Of a stretch of DNA of 64,000 nt, positions 45,350 through 55,815 are shown one piece after another. The stretch's first letter is position 1. Every line of letters starts with the position of its first letter. The position numbers and the translations under genes were made by a program. Below the pieces are notes generated by a model. That model ran no database searches. It was given only the letters and a program-made list of their open reading frames with translations, and had not been told where the DNA came from. The DNA is taken from positions 8,450,825-8,514,824 of the forward strand of contig NC_134020.1 in NCBI RefSeq assembly GCF_040712315.1. The letters run 5' to 3'. This stretch comes from Castanea sativa (lineage: Eukaryota > Streptophyta > Magnoliopsida > Fagales > Fagaceae).

Positions 45350-46972
45350 TTAAGAGTGAATAGAATACTTATTTATGAATCTATCATGCATAACCCTCCG
45401 ATCAAACTGCCATGGTCTTCCCAACAATAAATGGCATGCATGCATGGGAACCACATCACATAGCACCTCATCCTCATATTTGCCAATTGATAATGCCACC
45501 AACACTTGTCTTGTCACCTTGATGTTGCCACATTCATTTAGCCACTGAAGCCGGTAAGGTTGAGGATGTTTCAAGGTAGTTAAGGCCAATTTTTCCACCA
45601 AATAAGTGCTGGCTACATTTGTGTAACTCCCTCCATCGATAATGACACTGCAAACTTTGTTATTTACAAAGCACCGAGTATGAAACAAGTTCTCCCTTTG
45701 GTTACTTTCATCCTCCTTAACCTGCACATTGAGGACTCGCCTTGTTACTAATAAATCTCCAACCACAGCATTTTGATCATCATCGACATCCTCCAAAGAT
45801 GGCATGTCAACATTATCTACTTCTTTTTGATTCTCCGACTCAAGCTCGCCTTGAGCATTTATCACCATCACCCTTTTGTTTACACACTGGCTGGCTATGT
45901 GTCCTCGCCCCTGACATTTAAAACACTTAATATCACGGGTTTTAGAACTCGAAGCCTCGGTGTTACCTAAAGTAGTGGTGGTCTTTGAGTTAGCACTCTT
46001 AGATGGTTCAAATTTTGGCTTATTTTGTAGCTGCTCGTCCCTTTTTGGAGCTGTCTTCCACTGACTGGTGGTAGTCATAGGTTGTCCCCTTCTAGCCAAT
46101 CCCTTCCGTTTGAATTGCTCCTCCACCTTTATGGCTTGATGCACCATATCCGTCAATTTAACATAGTGCGGCACCTCAACTATATCCGTAATCTCACGAT
46201 TTAAACCGTGCAAGAACCTAGCCATTGTGGCTTCCCGGTCCTCTTCTACATTAGCCCGGATCATAGCTACCTCCATCTCCTTGTAATACTCATCCACACT
46301 CTTGGAACCTTGAGTTAACCTTTGCAACTTTTGATACAATCCCCTATAATAGTGATTGGGTACAAAATGCTTCCTCATAAGCATTTTCATCTCCTCCCAA
46401 GTGTCCACGGGTGGCTCTCTATTCCTCCTCCTATTAATCAATAATTGATCCCACCACACAATGGCATAATCGGTAAATTCAATTGCGGCCAACTTAACCT
46501 TCTTTATCTCCGAATAGTTGTGACAATCAAACACCATCTCCATTTTAGTTTCCCACTCCAAATAAACTTCAGGATCATTTTTGCCTTGAAAAGATGGGAT
46601 TTTAATCTTTATGTTTCCTAAATCATTATCCCTCCTAGGCCTACCCATTCTAGCTTCTCTATTCCCATACCCACGCTTAAACCTGCCTCGATTCACATAT
46701 GGCTCATCAACCTCCTCCGACTCTGCCTCTTCCTCAACATTCCGCCATGGAACACGCCCACCTTGTTGCCTGTTGTGGATGTCATGTTGCTGGCCTCTAG
46801 GAGTTTCTGCTTCTACCCTATCCAATCTCTCATGAATAGGTTCAATTTCAGGCCTCAACATACGCCTCATCTCCCCTAACAGTGCTTGCATTTGGAGGTT
46901 CTGATCTATTGGTTGTCGAAGTTCTTCAGTTGTGTCTTCTTCTTGATTGTTGGCCATGTTTAAAATCTGCAA
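45350..46972 (-). CDS. gag-protease ORF of G2 (540 codons open)
   Basis: One open frame from the ATG at 46972, probably in use from MANNQEEDTTEELRQ six codons on. The N-terminal half is Arg/Glu-rich; the gag domain spans about residues 120-290 (FQGKNDPEVYLEWETKMEMV; WWDQLLINRRRN; LYQKLQRLTQGSKSVDEYYK; FLHGLNREITDIVEV). A CX2CX4HX4C knuckle lies near residue 348 (CFKCQGRGHIASQC), intact. A retropepsin site IIDGGSYTNVAS is near 445, with LLLGRPWQFDRRV further on. A shift near 45350 ends it before the linker. It encodes capsid and protease of the element; with pol broken it is a relic, but the longest open frame here. Confidence 0.85.
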   Translation of the reverse strand: MQILNMANNQEEDTTEELRQPIDQNLQMQALLGEMRRMLRPEIEPIHERLDRVEAETPRGQQHDIHNRQQGGRVPWRNVEEEAESEEVDEPYVNRGRFKRGYGNREARMGRPRRDNDLGNIKIKIPSFQGKNDPEVYLEWETKMEMVFDCHNYSEIKKVKLAAIEFTDYAIVWWDQLLINRRRNREPPVDTWEEMKMLMRKHFVPNHYYRGLYQKLQRLTQGSKSVDEYYKEMEVAMIRANVEEDREATMARFLHGLNREITDIVEVPHYVKLTDMVHQAIKVEEQFKRKGLARRGQPMTTTSQWKTAPKRDEQLQNKPKFEPSKSANSKTTTTLGNTEASSSKTRDIKCFKCQGRGHIASQCVNKRVMVINAQGELESENQKEVDNVDMPSLEDVDDDQNAVVGDLLVTRRVLNVQVKEDESNQRENLFHTRCFVNNKVCSVIIDGGSYTNVASTYLVEKLALTTLKHPQPYRLQWLNECGNIKVTRQVLVALSIGKYEDEVLCDVVPMHACHLLLGRPWQFDRRVMHDRFINKYSIHS

Positions 46973-47337
46973 AACAAAGTTAGAATCCTCACAGGCCCTC
47001 CCTCACGTGTTTCACTCAAAAATTGATACACTTGCACTCGTGTTTTCACTCAAAAGGCTTTTACCCTCTTATGGTCTCACACACTCTTGCCTTTTTCCAC
47101 TCTTTTGTGTCTTCTTTAGTTCTTAATCGAACTTCAAGAAACTAATTCAAAATAATCAAGCAGTAATTTAGAATGGGAAACAACCAAAACTCATCAAAAA
47201 GGTCAAGAACTTGAATAAGGTAAGGAACAAGATTGAGAAATTTTCTTTCTTTTTTTTCGTTTTTTTTTTTTTTTTTTTAGTAAGGAACAAGAAATAGAAT
47301 GAAAATAAAAGATAGTCAAACTTATCTTAGAACCAAA
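46973..47337 (-). other. Leader of G2
   Basis: Non-coding leader between PBS and gag. It holds a poly-A tract on the minus strand (T-run 47245-47279). Confidence 0.65.
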
Positions 47338-47349
47338 GCTCTGATACCA
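47338..47349 (-). other. Primer-binding site of G2
   Basis: Exact TGGTATCAGAGC on the minus strand, three bases inside the LTR end; initiator tRNA-Met type. Confidence 0.9.
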
Positions 47350-47352
47350 AAT

Positions 47353-48118
47353 TGATATGAAATCCACCAACAATTGTGATGAAACCCAATAACAATGATG
47401 GTTTGGAACCCCAAGATCATGTAGACAAGATTTGTTGAGCCTTGACCCAGCACCCAATTCAGATGAAAAACCAAGACTACAATGGATCGAAAATGCCACA
47501 CCAAGAATTCTTAAGAAACTCTCAAGAATCAAGGTGATAAGTTTGGTTGTTTGAACGCCACAAGATTAACTTGATAAGTTCAAGAGTTCTTTTAAGAACC
47601 AAGAGGAACACAAGACCTCACAAGGAGAATAATTTTTCTGCAAACCAAAAGTTGATTTTTAAAATTCGTACTACCTATCTATATACCTGGAACAACCCTC
47701 CAAGAATAGGTAAAGTCATAATTACAGCTTTAAAAACAGAACAAAAAATTAATCTAAACAAGTTCCCACATTTTTTGGATTCTTGGACTTTTAAAGGCAG
47801 TTAAACATAGCTAAATGACTAGATTTAATGTATTTTAACACCCTTTAATGGTCAGACCATGCTAGGTGCGAATTTACATGCTAATTAGCCTCTTCAATTG
47901 CTTTGATGACATGGACTAAGCCTTGATTATTATCTGAGCCCATCTTGGTCTTTTCAGAATCAGCCTAATTCTCTTGGACTAGCCCATTTAGTGCTTCCTT
48001 GAAACGTTTGGCTCTAAGTCTTGTAATTGGGCCACTAGGAAGTGACAAAGGGTCATGTGCAAATTCAACTCCATTTCCACGTGTATGATCAACATGACCA
48101 GCTCCTTGATTTGCATCA
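47353..48118 (-). mobile_element. 5' LTR of G2
   Basis: 766 bp, TGATGCAAAT ... TTCATATCA on the minus strand. Nearly identical to the 3' LTR apart from the duplication there, so G2 is relatively young. Confidence 0.9.
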
Positions 48119-48123
48119 ATACT

Positions 48124-48257
48124 AGACTTGAACTATTGTTCCTTGAAGTATTAAACACATCATAGGTCTACCCAAATACAAGTAAAGTGTGTTTTGTCAA
48201 AGGATTAGCCAATTCTACAGGACATATGTTCTAACAGGTTCCACATATGTCCTAACA
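48124..48257 (-). mobile_element. 5' LTR of copy B, outer part
   Basis: It starts TGTTAGGACATATGTGG at 48257 on the minus strand and continues the LTR split at 40430. GTCAC follows at 48258. Confidence 0.9.
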
Positions 48258-49279
48258 GTCACCCCATGGCCTTTCCAAACTTGGGGGCTTGATTTGGTGG
48301 TGCCAATCAATACACCTTCCAATGGGTACATATGGATCCTTGTGGCCACGAAATACTTTGCCAAGTAGGCGGAGGCCATACCACTTCACAAAGCCACCAG
48401 CGGAGCCGTGGCAAACTTCATTAAAGAAAATGTAATTGTTTAGTTTAAGGTACCTCATAGAATCATAAATGACAATGGTACGCATTTTGTAAACAAGGAA
48501 GTGAGGAAGATGCTAGAATTCTACCAAGTGAAGCATCACCAGTTATCGCCTTATTACCCACAAGGAAATGGGCAGGCGAAAGCGACAAACAAGACCCTCA
48601 TTAAGATCATTAGCAAAATGAGTCAAAAGTATAGCGGAGGCTGGGTGACACATTTGCCAGACGCGCTTTGGGCTTATCAAATCTCACCCAAATCTACCAC
48701 AGGATTCTCCTCATTCTCCTTAGTATATGGGACAGAAGTAGTGAGCCCAGCAAAGGTAATGATACCATCCATGAGGGTTATACACATTTGCCAGACGCGC
48801 TTTGGGCTTATCAAATCTCACCCAAATCTACCACAGGATTCTCCTCCTTCTCCTTAGTATATAGGACAGAAGTAGTCAGCCCAGCAAAGGTAATGATACC
48901 ATTCATGAGGGTTATACAGATGTGAAAGAAAGAAAGGGAAAAGAAACTCTTTACAGCAGAAAGGTGCAAAGACCTGGAAGGATTGGATGAAAAGAGGGAA
49001 GAAGCCCAACAGCGTAGCTGTAGATACAGGAAAAGGATGACCAAAGCTTATGACAGGAAAATTAAAGAAATAGTGTTTACAGAAGGACAACTCGTGTTGA
49101 GAAAAGCAAACCATGTTAGGCGAGGTATGGCAAGACTATCTAAATTCTCACCAAAATGGGAAGGATCCTTCATGATAAGGAAAGCACATGCAAGTGGGTA
49201 TTATTGCCTAACCTAGATGGATGGAAAATATTTGATGTACCTCATTAATGGCAAGTGGTTAAAGCGTTACTATGCGTAG
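48258..49279 (+). pseudogene. Integrase core and C-terminus of T2
   Basis: After the GTCAC duplication the T2 frame resumes: WGLDLVVPIN-type sequence (first Asp), ATKYFAK, IINDNGTHFVNKEVRKML (second Asp), YYPQGNGQAKATNKTL, where the catalytic Glu reads Lys. Then PDALWAYQISPKSTTGFSSF appears twice because of a 134-bp tandem duplication (48651-48784, 48785-48918), which also shifts the frame. The end has KMTKAYDRKIKEI-like sequence, KFSPKWEGSFMIRKAHASGYY and stops near LKRYYA at about 49278. A TAG near 48365 also breaks it. It cannot be active. Confidence 0.8.
48651..48918 (+). repeat. 134-bp tandem duplication in the T2 integrase
   Basis: Two copies, 48651-48784 and 48785-48918, differ at only a few bases. 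134 is not a multiple of three, so the frame is lost. Confidence 0.9.
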
Positions 49280-49663
49280 GGAAATATTATGTAATCGTTC
49301 CTTTTTCGTTGTTTTTTTTTTCCTTCAAGTGACCACCCTTGCAAGGGATATGGTGTCACAAGAAAGTATTGTAGTTTGTTTTACCTGTAATCATGTGTAA
49401 AGGAAAAAAGCAAAAAGTAATGAAGATCATACATGAGGTATTAGCGGAAACATATTGTATCATAAAGCATAATAATAATTGTTGCAGATGTAGCATAATA
49501 GATTACAAACCAAAATGTATAAGTCATACTGGACTTATCAATTAAGTCATGAGTACTGAAGAAATAAAGTGTACTATGAAGGGAAGGGGGGAAAGAAATA
49601 AACACAAATGAAAAACAACAGCAAAGCTATAACATTTGGTGATCAAAGGCTTGAAATAAGAGT
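49280..49663 (+). other. Spacer between integrase and antisense ORF of T2
   Basis: Non-coding T/A-rich sequence with a T-run near 49310-49322. Nothing else is seen. Confidence 0.5.
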
Positions 49664-51220
49664 CTAGTCCTCAAAGCGGCTAGGGTCGATAACACCAAAA
49701 AGGAGATGCTCATGATGAGCCTTTAAGTTTGCCACCTCCTTCTTCAAATTCTTGATGCGAGTGTCAATGGCGTCAACAGCGGGTTGGATCTTCCTCATAA
49801 AGAGGGCTCAAATAATCTCTCATAAATGCCCTAGCAAAAATTCCACAGCAAACCCAATGCGAATCAACTCTTGAACCGCAACCTTCCACTGCAAGATCCT
49901 CTCAATAAAAACTGTGTCAATGAAGTTATACTCAATGTTGTTCATCACACACCCTAGCAACTTGAGGAAGTGCTCCTTCGCAGAATGGCCAAGAGGGAAC
50001 CACTGTATGAAGTCCCCACAGCTACTGTAAATTACCTCAAAGCACATAACGCACTCCTCAAGTTCCCGATAGCCATAAAATTCCACGTAAGGAGATCAAT
50101 CACTCCAGAGTTCTGCCGAGTTAAGGTCATTAGTCTTAACTTGCTCAAAACGGCCAATGAAGGCAGAAGCCTTGCTAACAGGATTGGGGACAGTGGCAGA
50201 ACTGCTACCAATCTCAAACTAAGAAGTCGGAGCTGCCTCAGCAAGTGATGGACTTGAAAGAAAATTCAAGGCATAATATAAGCCCCTAGCAAGGAAACGA
50301 AGAAAAGAGATAGGCACAATGACAAAAGTTTTAATTGAAAATAGTACGAGGGTAAGGAAGTTACTAGGGCCACCAAGAATAGGGGTTGTGGGTACTACAG
50401 AATTGGGGGCCATGGGCACTGTAGGACTTGCTACAGCCTTAAACCTCAGGCATCCCCGTGACTACGTGGCAAGAGCGACATGCAAGGTAAATAAAGGGAT
50501 GTATTGAGAAATTATAGGAAGATAAGAAAAACAAGACATAGCAGAGATAGAGGATACATACCAACCCTCTTGCTCATCGTCATTGGCTTCATCAGAGTTA
50601 GAGACTTATGTCCTCACAACTGGCTCACCATCAGAATCCTCAAGGACCTCCTCAAACCCTTCGTCAGAAGACAAATTTGCATCAGGCCCTCAGGTGGAAA
50701 AACTAGGAATAGAGGACGGGGTGAAAAACTAGTGAAGATCCATCCTTTACGGCCTGTGAAAGGGCAATGAAGGGGTCGCTGGCAGATATAACAGCTGAAT
50801 GAGTAGAAGGAGAAGTGCTCTCAGTCTGGGATGTCCCCACAGGAATGTCTTCCTTTTAGGAAGTAGGGATCTCGGCAGAAACATGGTCGAACTCCTCAAC
50901 GACAACCCCTTATCATAGGCATTCTCCTTGGCAAAAACAGGCTCAGATAAAGGAACTGGAGTCTCGACAGGAATTCCCTGGGCAGTAGCAGTAGTGGCAG
51001 AAGCCATGGCCTCGGCAACGACATCTACTCCATCAAAGAAGCCCTCCATAGGCATACCAGTGGCGATAGAAGCCTCTTTGCATGTGGGGTGGTAAACAGG
51101 AATGGGCTTTGGATCGATCTAAGGAAAGGATATCAAGAAAAATGGTGAAGAAGCATAATAAGAAGCATAATAATAAGCATAATAATAATAATAAGCATAA
51201 TAATAAGCATAATAATAAGC

Positions 51221-51286
<66 letters not shown>

Positions 51287-53479
51287 GAAGAAGAAGAAGA
51301 AGAAGAAGAAGAAGAAGAAGAAGAAGAAGAAGAAGAAGAAGAAGGACGCATGCACAAATAAGAAAATGCAAAGAAGGGAAGGGAATGTACCTCAGCCTCG
51401 AGCTTATCAAGCAATATGGGGCGAGTGGCAAAAGTGTCCTCCTTGTACTTAGACTGCAAAATGAGAAGAAAACACGTGCATAAAGTTAGCCGCAGGAAAG
51501 CCCAATAAATAATTATAATAAAAAAATGAGCAAAATTTAGAGATAACATACTCTCCTCTCGGCAGTGACAGAAGGGGCTAGAGGAGATGTCTTCCTCTTG
51601 CAGCCACAAAACCTGTTGGAAAGAGGAGCATCCACAGTTGGCTTCAGTGAGGGAGGCCGAGGTTTGGCTGAAATAGAAATCTAGCTAGAATGGGTATGGG
51701 CAGAAGGAGAGGGAGAGCTCTCAATGACTATGTTCCGACAGGGGGAAGGCTTTCCTTGTATGGAACGATATCAGAGCAAGTCTTAGAGGAATTATCACCC
51801 TTCTTGGCAGACTTAGGTTTAGCGGACCAAGACACCGAACCTTTCTTTGTTAGCGCAAGAAGGTTCACCACTTTCACATTCTTCTCCTAACTAGGAAGGA
51901 ACTCAACAGCATACAGATACCACCCCTCTCCTTCTCTTGTCACTCAAATATGGCCGACCTACTCTGCTTCCTAGCACATGCCACCACAGACTTGGAGGGA
52001 AGCAATAGTTGCGAGTTGCGGAAATAATAGCATGTAGACCCTCGGGAGGGATAAGGGAGAACCCATGGCCACCCAATAACTCCTAGACAAAGGAAATCAT
52101 CACCGCCTACCAATATCCCATGCATTTAGGCAGTACAAAGACCCTCTCTCTGGGAACTCGGAATGGTGACTGCTATAAAGTGCTTGCTCCAAAACTCAAA
52201 AGCACTAGGGCGAAAGAAAGGGCGAACTAAAATGGTAGTCTCGAAGATTGCAATGAAATCATCAAGTATGTCCTGATCAAGCCTAAACTGTCTCCTCACT
52301 CTATGGGCAAAATAGTGTACATACTGGATACTCTTATCAACCAAGTAAGGCAACCGACCAACATTGGTGGCTACCAAGTAAGTAATCCCCCTCTTATCAA
52401 AAGCTATCAATGAGGTAGTGGTCCTCACAGTGGCCATGAAATGGCCCATCACCCTCAGCATAAGTGAACCCATTACCTAGGTTCCTATAAGCCATCCACG
52501 AAAAATCAACCTCCTTATCAAAGAAATCCACAGCAGAGTGCCTAATGGGCTTCAACCCGACCCAACGATAAGCCAACAGAAAATCAGTAACAAAGCAACA
52601 ACAGAAATTAGTAATCACATTGGGGCAGGACTGATACTTCTCCTTAGCTTGGCGGACTGGCTTACACTTAGCTAGATGCCTAGCATAATGCTCCCAAAGA
52701 AGATGTTGCAGTATGGTACTATAGGTAGAAGAAGTAACAATGCGGCAAGAACCTGCCTACCTTTCATCACTTTGCAAAATATCCAATTGAATGTATAGAT
52801 GACCCAGATGCATAAGGGCCAATGGTAGACTCACTCTAGTAGAAATCTTTATGGCTAACCGAAAGTAAAGGGGTTTCACAACATAGTGTGGGTGTGAACC
52901 AAAGATGAACTTACAGAGCCAAAATATGATGAAGGGGGCCTAACAAACGGCAGTGGCAACCGTCAAGAAAGCCCTAACCCAATGGGACAACTTCGTGTTC
53001 CCACTTTGAGAGAAAACTATGGTTTTTAATACACTGACTTGTTAAAGAACTGTCATAAAACCCACATTGGACAACTCCAAGTCCACCCATTCCTCCCAAC
53101 CTAAAAATGTACTCAACTCGAATTTAAAGAGAATGGGTACTGGTAATACCGTTCCTTGGCAGATGTCAAGGTTAGGAATGGAGGAAGCCAAGGGAGCCCA
53201 AGAAACTTTGAAATCACGGCGACAAAGGGAAAGCCACACACGGCCTGGCGGAGGAGGTGAATAGTCACCAGACACCACCGAGAAGTGGATATGGGTATCA
53301 TACCATGAGTCAATGAGAGGAGGTCACTTGCTACCTAGATCGCGACCCCCTTCCTCCTCCTCGGAATGGTCTGATTCAGAATGGAGAGCCTCTCTACCCA
53401 TGGCCTCAAGGGGCAAATCATCGGTGTCAGCCTCTTTGCCTTTATGATGGGAAAAACTCTCATCCTTTACCGACAACAT
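49664..53479 (-). pseudogene. Antisense ORF of T2 with plant mobile domain
   Basis: The minus strand, opposite to the T2 genes, reads from a likely ATG at 53479 (MLSVKDESFSHHKGKEADTD) to a TAG at 49664. Parts in order: an acidic N-terminus (SDHSEEEEGG); a domain with FKVSWAPLASSIPNL, GWEEWVDLELSN, YFRLAIKISTRVSLPLALMH and AYRWVGLKPIRHSAVDFFDK; then SIQYVHYFAHRVRRQFRLDQ; a low-complexity middle with microsatellites; and a C-terminal coiled coil (AIDTRIKNLKKEVANLKAHH). This pattern fits the aminotransferase-like 'plant mobile domain' (PF10536). Many stops and shifts break it. Such antisense ORFs are known from Tat/Retand-type elements; their role is unknown. Confidence 0.65.
51153..51343. repeat. 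AAT/GAA compound microsatellite
   Basis: (AATAATAAGC)n-like units, then about 25 ATA units, then about 19 GAA units to 51343. It lies within the antisense ORF and must make it frame- or length-variable. Confidence 0.95.
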
Positions 53480-53852
53480 GGTAGACAGATTGAATGATAA
53501 GGGTAATGGGTAAAGAAATTTAAGGACAATGAGACAGTGAAGGGAATAAGAGAGAAAAGAAAGATTATGAGAAGGTTAAGGAAAGTTTAAGAAAAAGAAA
53601 GTGAAAAGGCTAAGACAAATAAAAATGCTATGAAAGGAGGCAACAGGTCAACCACCAAAAGAAGCATCACATTAATGAAGCGAAGGTTGTGTTTCAGAAT
53701 AAATGCTAAACTGGGAAACTTAAAGAGACAAGCCTATTCATGGTAGAAAAGGAAACAAGACAGCATCCATTGTTTAAAAAACTAGCTAAAGAAAATTGCA
53801 TAAGTATTCAAATATGAATTGCAGGAGCAATTCATATGCTTAGGAGGCTGAA
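53480..53852 (+). other. T2 region between antisense ORF and 3' LTR
   Basis: Non-coding, and the likely upstream side of the antisense ORF. A purine-rich string TAGGAGGCTGAA at 53841-53852 abuts the LTR and may be the PPT. Confidence 0.5.
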
Positions 53853-55815
53853 TGTTGATGCCCATTTTTGACAAAAAGCCCAGCAGCAGAAGAAACCCAA
53901 CAATATGGGAGATGGGAAAGAAAGGAGGGGCAAAACGGTAAAGAAATAAGGAAGCAAGCCCAGTGGGTTGAATTGGCAGGATTGATAGCCAGCAAGCTCA
54001 TGAAGGTAACAAGAGGTAAAGAATGAGTAAATGGGCTGAAGAAGCCCATGGGAATAATGAGAGGTAAAGAAGAAGTAAATGGGTCGGGGAAGCCCAAGAA
54101 ATAAAGTGGTAAACTCAATGTGCTGACGTGGCAAGAATAAGGGTTAATAAGCTCATAAGAGTAATAAAGAGGCAAAGATGTAGTAAGTGGACCAAGGAAG
54201 CCCAAGGAATCAAGCAATAAGCCCATAAGAGTAATAAAGAGGTAAAGATGTAGTATGTGGGCCGAGGAAGCTCAAGGAATCAAGCAATAAACTTATGAGA
54301 GTAAAAAGAGGTAAAGAAGAGGTAAATGGGCCGAGGAAACGCAAGGAATAAAGTGGTAAACCCAATGAGCTAACATGACAGGAATAATGGCCAACAAACC
54401 CATGAAGAATGACAAGAGGTAAATGGGCTGAGAAAGTCCAAAGGAAAGAATTAATGGGTCAATGGGCTCATACAGCAAGAACACCAGTCAGCAAGCCCAT
54501 TGGAGCGATGAGAAGTAAAGGCTAGACAAGGCTGTGGTTGACACGATGAAGCAGTATGGTAAGATTGAGGGCCAAAAGGCCCACGACCATGAAGAAGAGA
54601 GACAAGATGAAGGCCCAGTAGGCTACGAGGGCAAAGACCTTCGCCTGGACAGTACCAAGCCTAGGAAGGGATAAAAGGAAGAAGACATGAGCTCAAAGCC
54701 CACATATCCTCCATGCCATAAAGGATAAACACAAACTAGTACGCACAGCAGAACTAGACAATGCAAGAGTAGTAGAAATGATGTGAAGGCTTGAAAGAAA
54801 CAAACATAAATGGAGTGGAGCATGCACAAAGGACTAGAACACCACCCACTTGTACCCAGCCAATACAGGGGAGGTGGCCCACGAGTCAAGTTATTCAGAG
54901 TGTGTGGTTTGGCGATGGGGGGAAAACGGGGGTCTATTCAAGGCTTCCCGCCTAAGCTTCTTTAGGAGGAATGTCTTGTTGGGATGACATTTCACCTAAA
55001 AAAGGAAAGTATGGACTAGGACCACTTGATGCATGCCATAGAGGTAGGTGGTGAAGTAGCTTACTCCTTATCCATTGAGGTAAAACAAAAATGTAGAGAG
55101 GTAAGAAACAAGACAAGTAATTGTCTGGAAGTGGAAAGTGGTGCAACCAACACACTCTAGGCAGAGGTAATGGCTGGATAACCAAAGGGAAAGTAAAACA
55201 GCAAGAATAGAGGCATGCATCAATAGACCACATTTTCTTTCTCTCATGGCATACCCATTCTCTATAGATTGTAAATCGAGGCTCAAACCACTTAGGCCCA
55301 TTCTCTAGAGCGAGTAACTTCTATGTTAGAAGCCCTTTGTTGAGGTTACTTGTGTTGGAGATAGGTTCCCTTCTTGGGTTCGCTTTTGCTGGAAAGCTTA
55401 GCACATAATCCAATAGACAAGTTGTTCCGTTGATTATGTTTATTGGATGATATTCTTACTGCTTGGCTAGAACTTACCAAGTTATTTATTCTATTTTATT
55501 GTAGTGTTATTTCTACTCGTATTAATTCTACCATAACTCTGTTAATTTTCTTAACAGTGTTAGCTTTATTTAGTACATTTTATTGTCATAGTTATCCTAC
55601 TATAGTATATTTCAGCTATAATACTTGAATCAGTTACTTCTGCTACTACCACACCATACATTTAGCCCATAGCACTCATGCCCAAACGTGTCTACGTTCG
55701 ATAAGCCTGACTTGTGCACAAGCTGGCCTGAGGCACAGCCCTAACAAGGCCAATCCCGACTCTCTTAACTCAGACTAACGGGCCATAGCGCAGTAGAAGG
55801 AGTTGAAGCCCAACA
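53853..55815 (+). mobile_element. 3' LTR of T2
   Basis: TGTTGATGCCCATTTTTGAC ... GAAGCCCAACA, about 1.96 kb. Right boundary inferred from a TG...CA end only; no partner LTR is in the window. No genes. Confidence 0.55.
53990..54460. repeat. Tandem repeats in the T2 LTR
   Basis: Five or six degenerate units with a period near 72-80 bp: 'cataagagtaataaagaggtaaagatgtagtaagtgggc..aggaagcccaaggaat'. The best two begin near 54152 and 54224. Confidence 0.8.

Larger units (their letters stand above)
40431..48118 (-). mobile_element. Nearly complete gypsy (chromovirus-like) element G2
   Basis: It is flanked by a perfect 5-bp target duplication ATACT (40426-40430, 48119-48123). In minus order: 5' LTR (766 bp), PBS, leader, gag-protease, linker with a nested LTR fragment, RT-RNase H, integrase, PPT, 3' LTR (1,099 bp). 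All domains are present. Its failures are a few in-frame stops, shifts and the nested fragment. It is the youngest large insertion in the T2 > copy B > G2 chain. Confidence 0.9.
33334..48257 (-). mobile_element. Copia-type non-autonomous element, copy B
   Basis: A perfect 5-bp target duplication GTCAC (33329-33333, 48258-48262) flanks the whole block, and the T2 integrase frame resumes after it. In minus order: 5' LTR (48257-39669, itself split by G2), PBS, gag-like ORF1, spacer, a second LTR element, remnant of accessory ORF2, PPT and 3' LTR. The LTRs are 896 bp (without G2) and 979 bp. No pol genes are seen. It is the same family as copies I and II. Confidence 0.9.
27138..55815 (+). mobile_element. 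Tat-type gypsy element T2, interrupted by later insertions
   Basis: In plus order: gag, protease, RT, RNase H, integrase, spacer, an ORF on the opposite strand with a plant mobile domain, and 3' LTR. Interruptions are a solo LTR at 30865-32337 and copia copy B at 33334-48257. Setting these aside, about 12.3 kb of T2 remain. No 5' LTR is seen: gag starts at the fusion point with T1. An antisense ORF after integrase is known in some Tat elements (Retand type). Confidence 0.75.

Noticed and set aside
45218..45430. Short plus-strand frame at the G2/LTR border
   Set aside because: It spans the direct repeat at the nested LTR end and antisense protease sequence, so it is not a gene.
51033..51609. 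Long open frames over the AAT/GAA microsatellite (poly-Ile, poly-Ser, poly-Leu, poly-Asn)
   Set aside because: They are open only because trinucleotide repeats lack stops in several frames on both strands; no domain or start context supports them.
53840..55320. Several minus-strand frames of 60-128 codons in the T2 3' LTR
   Set aside because: They are leucine/phenylalanine-rich translations of purine-rich LTR repeats with no start context or domain.
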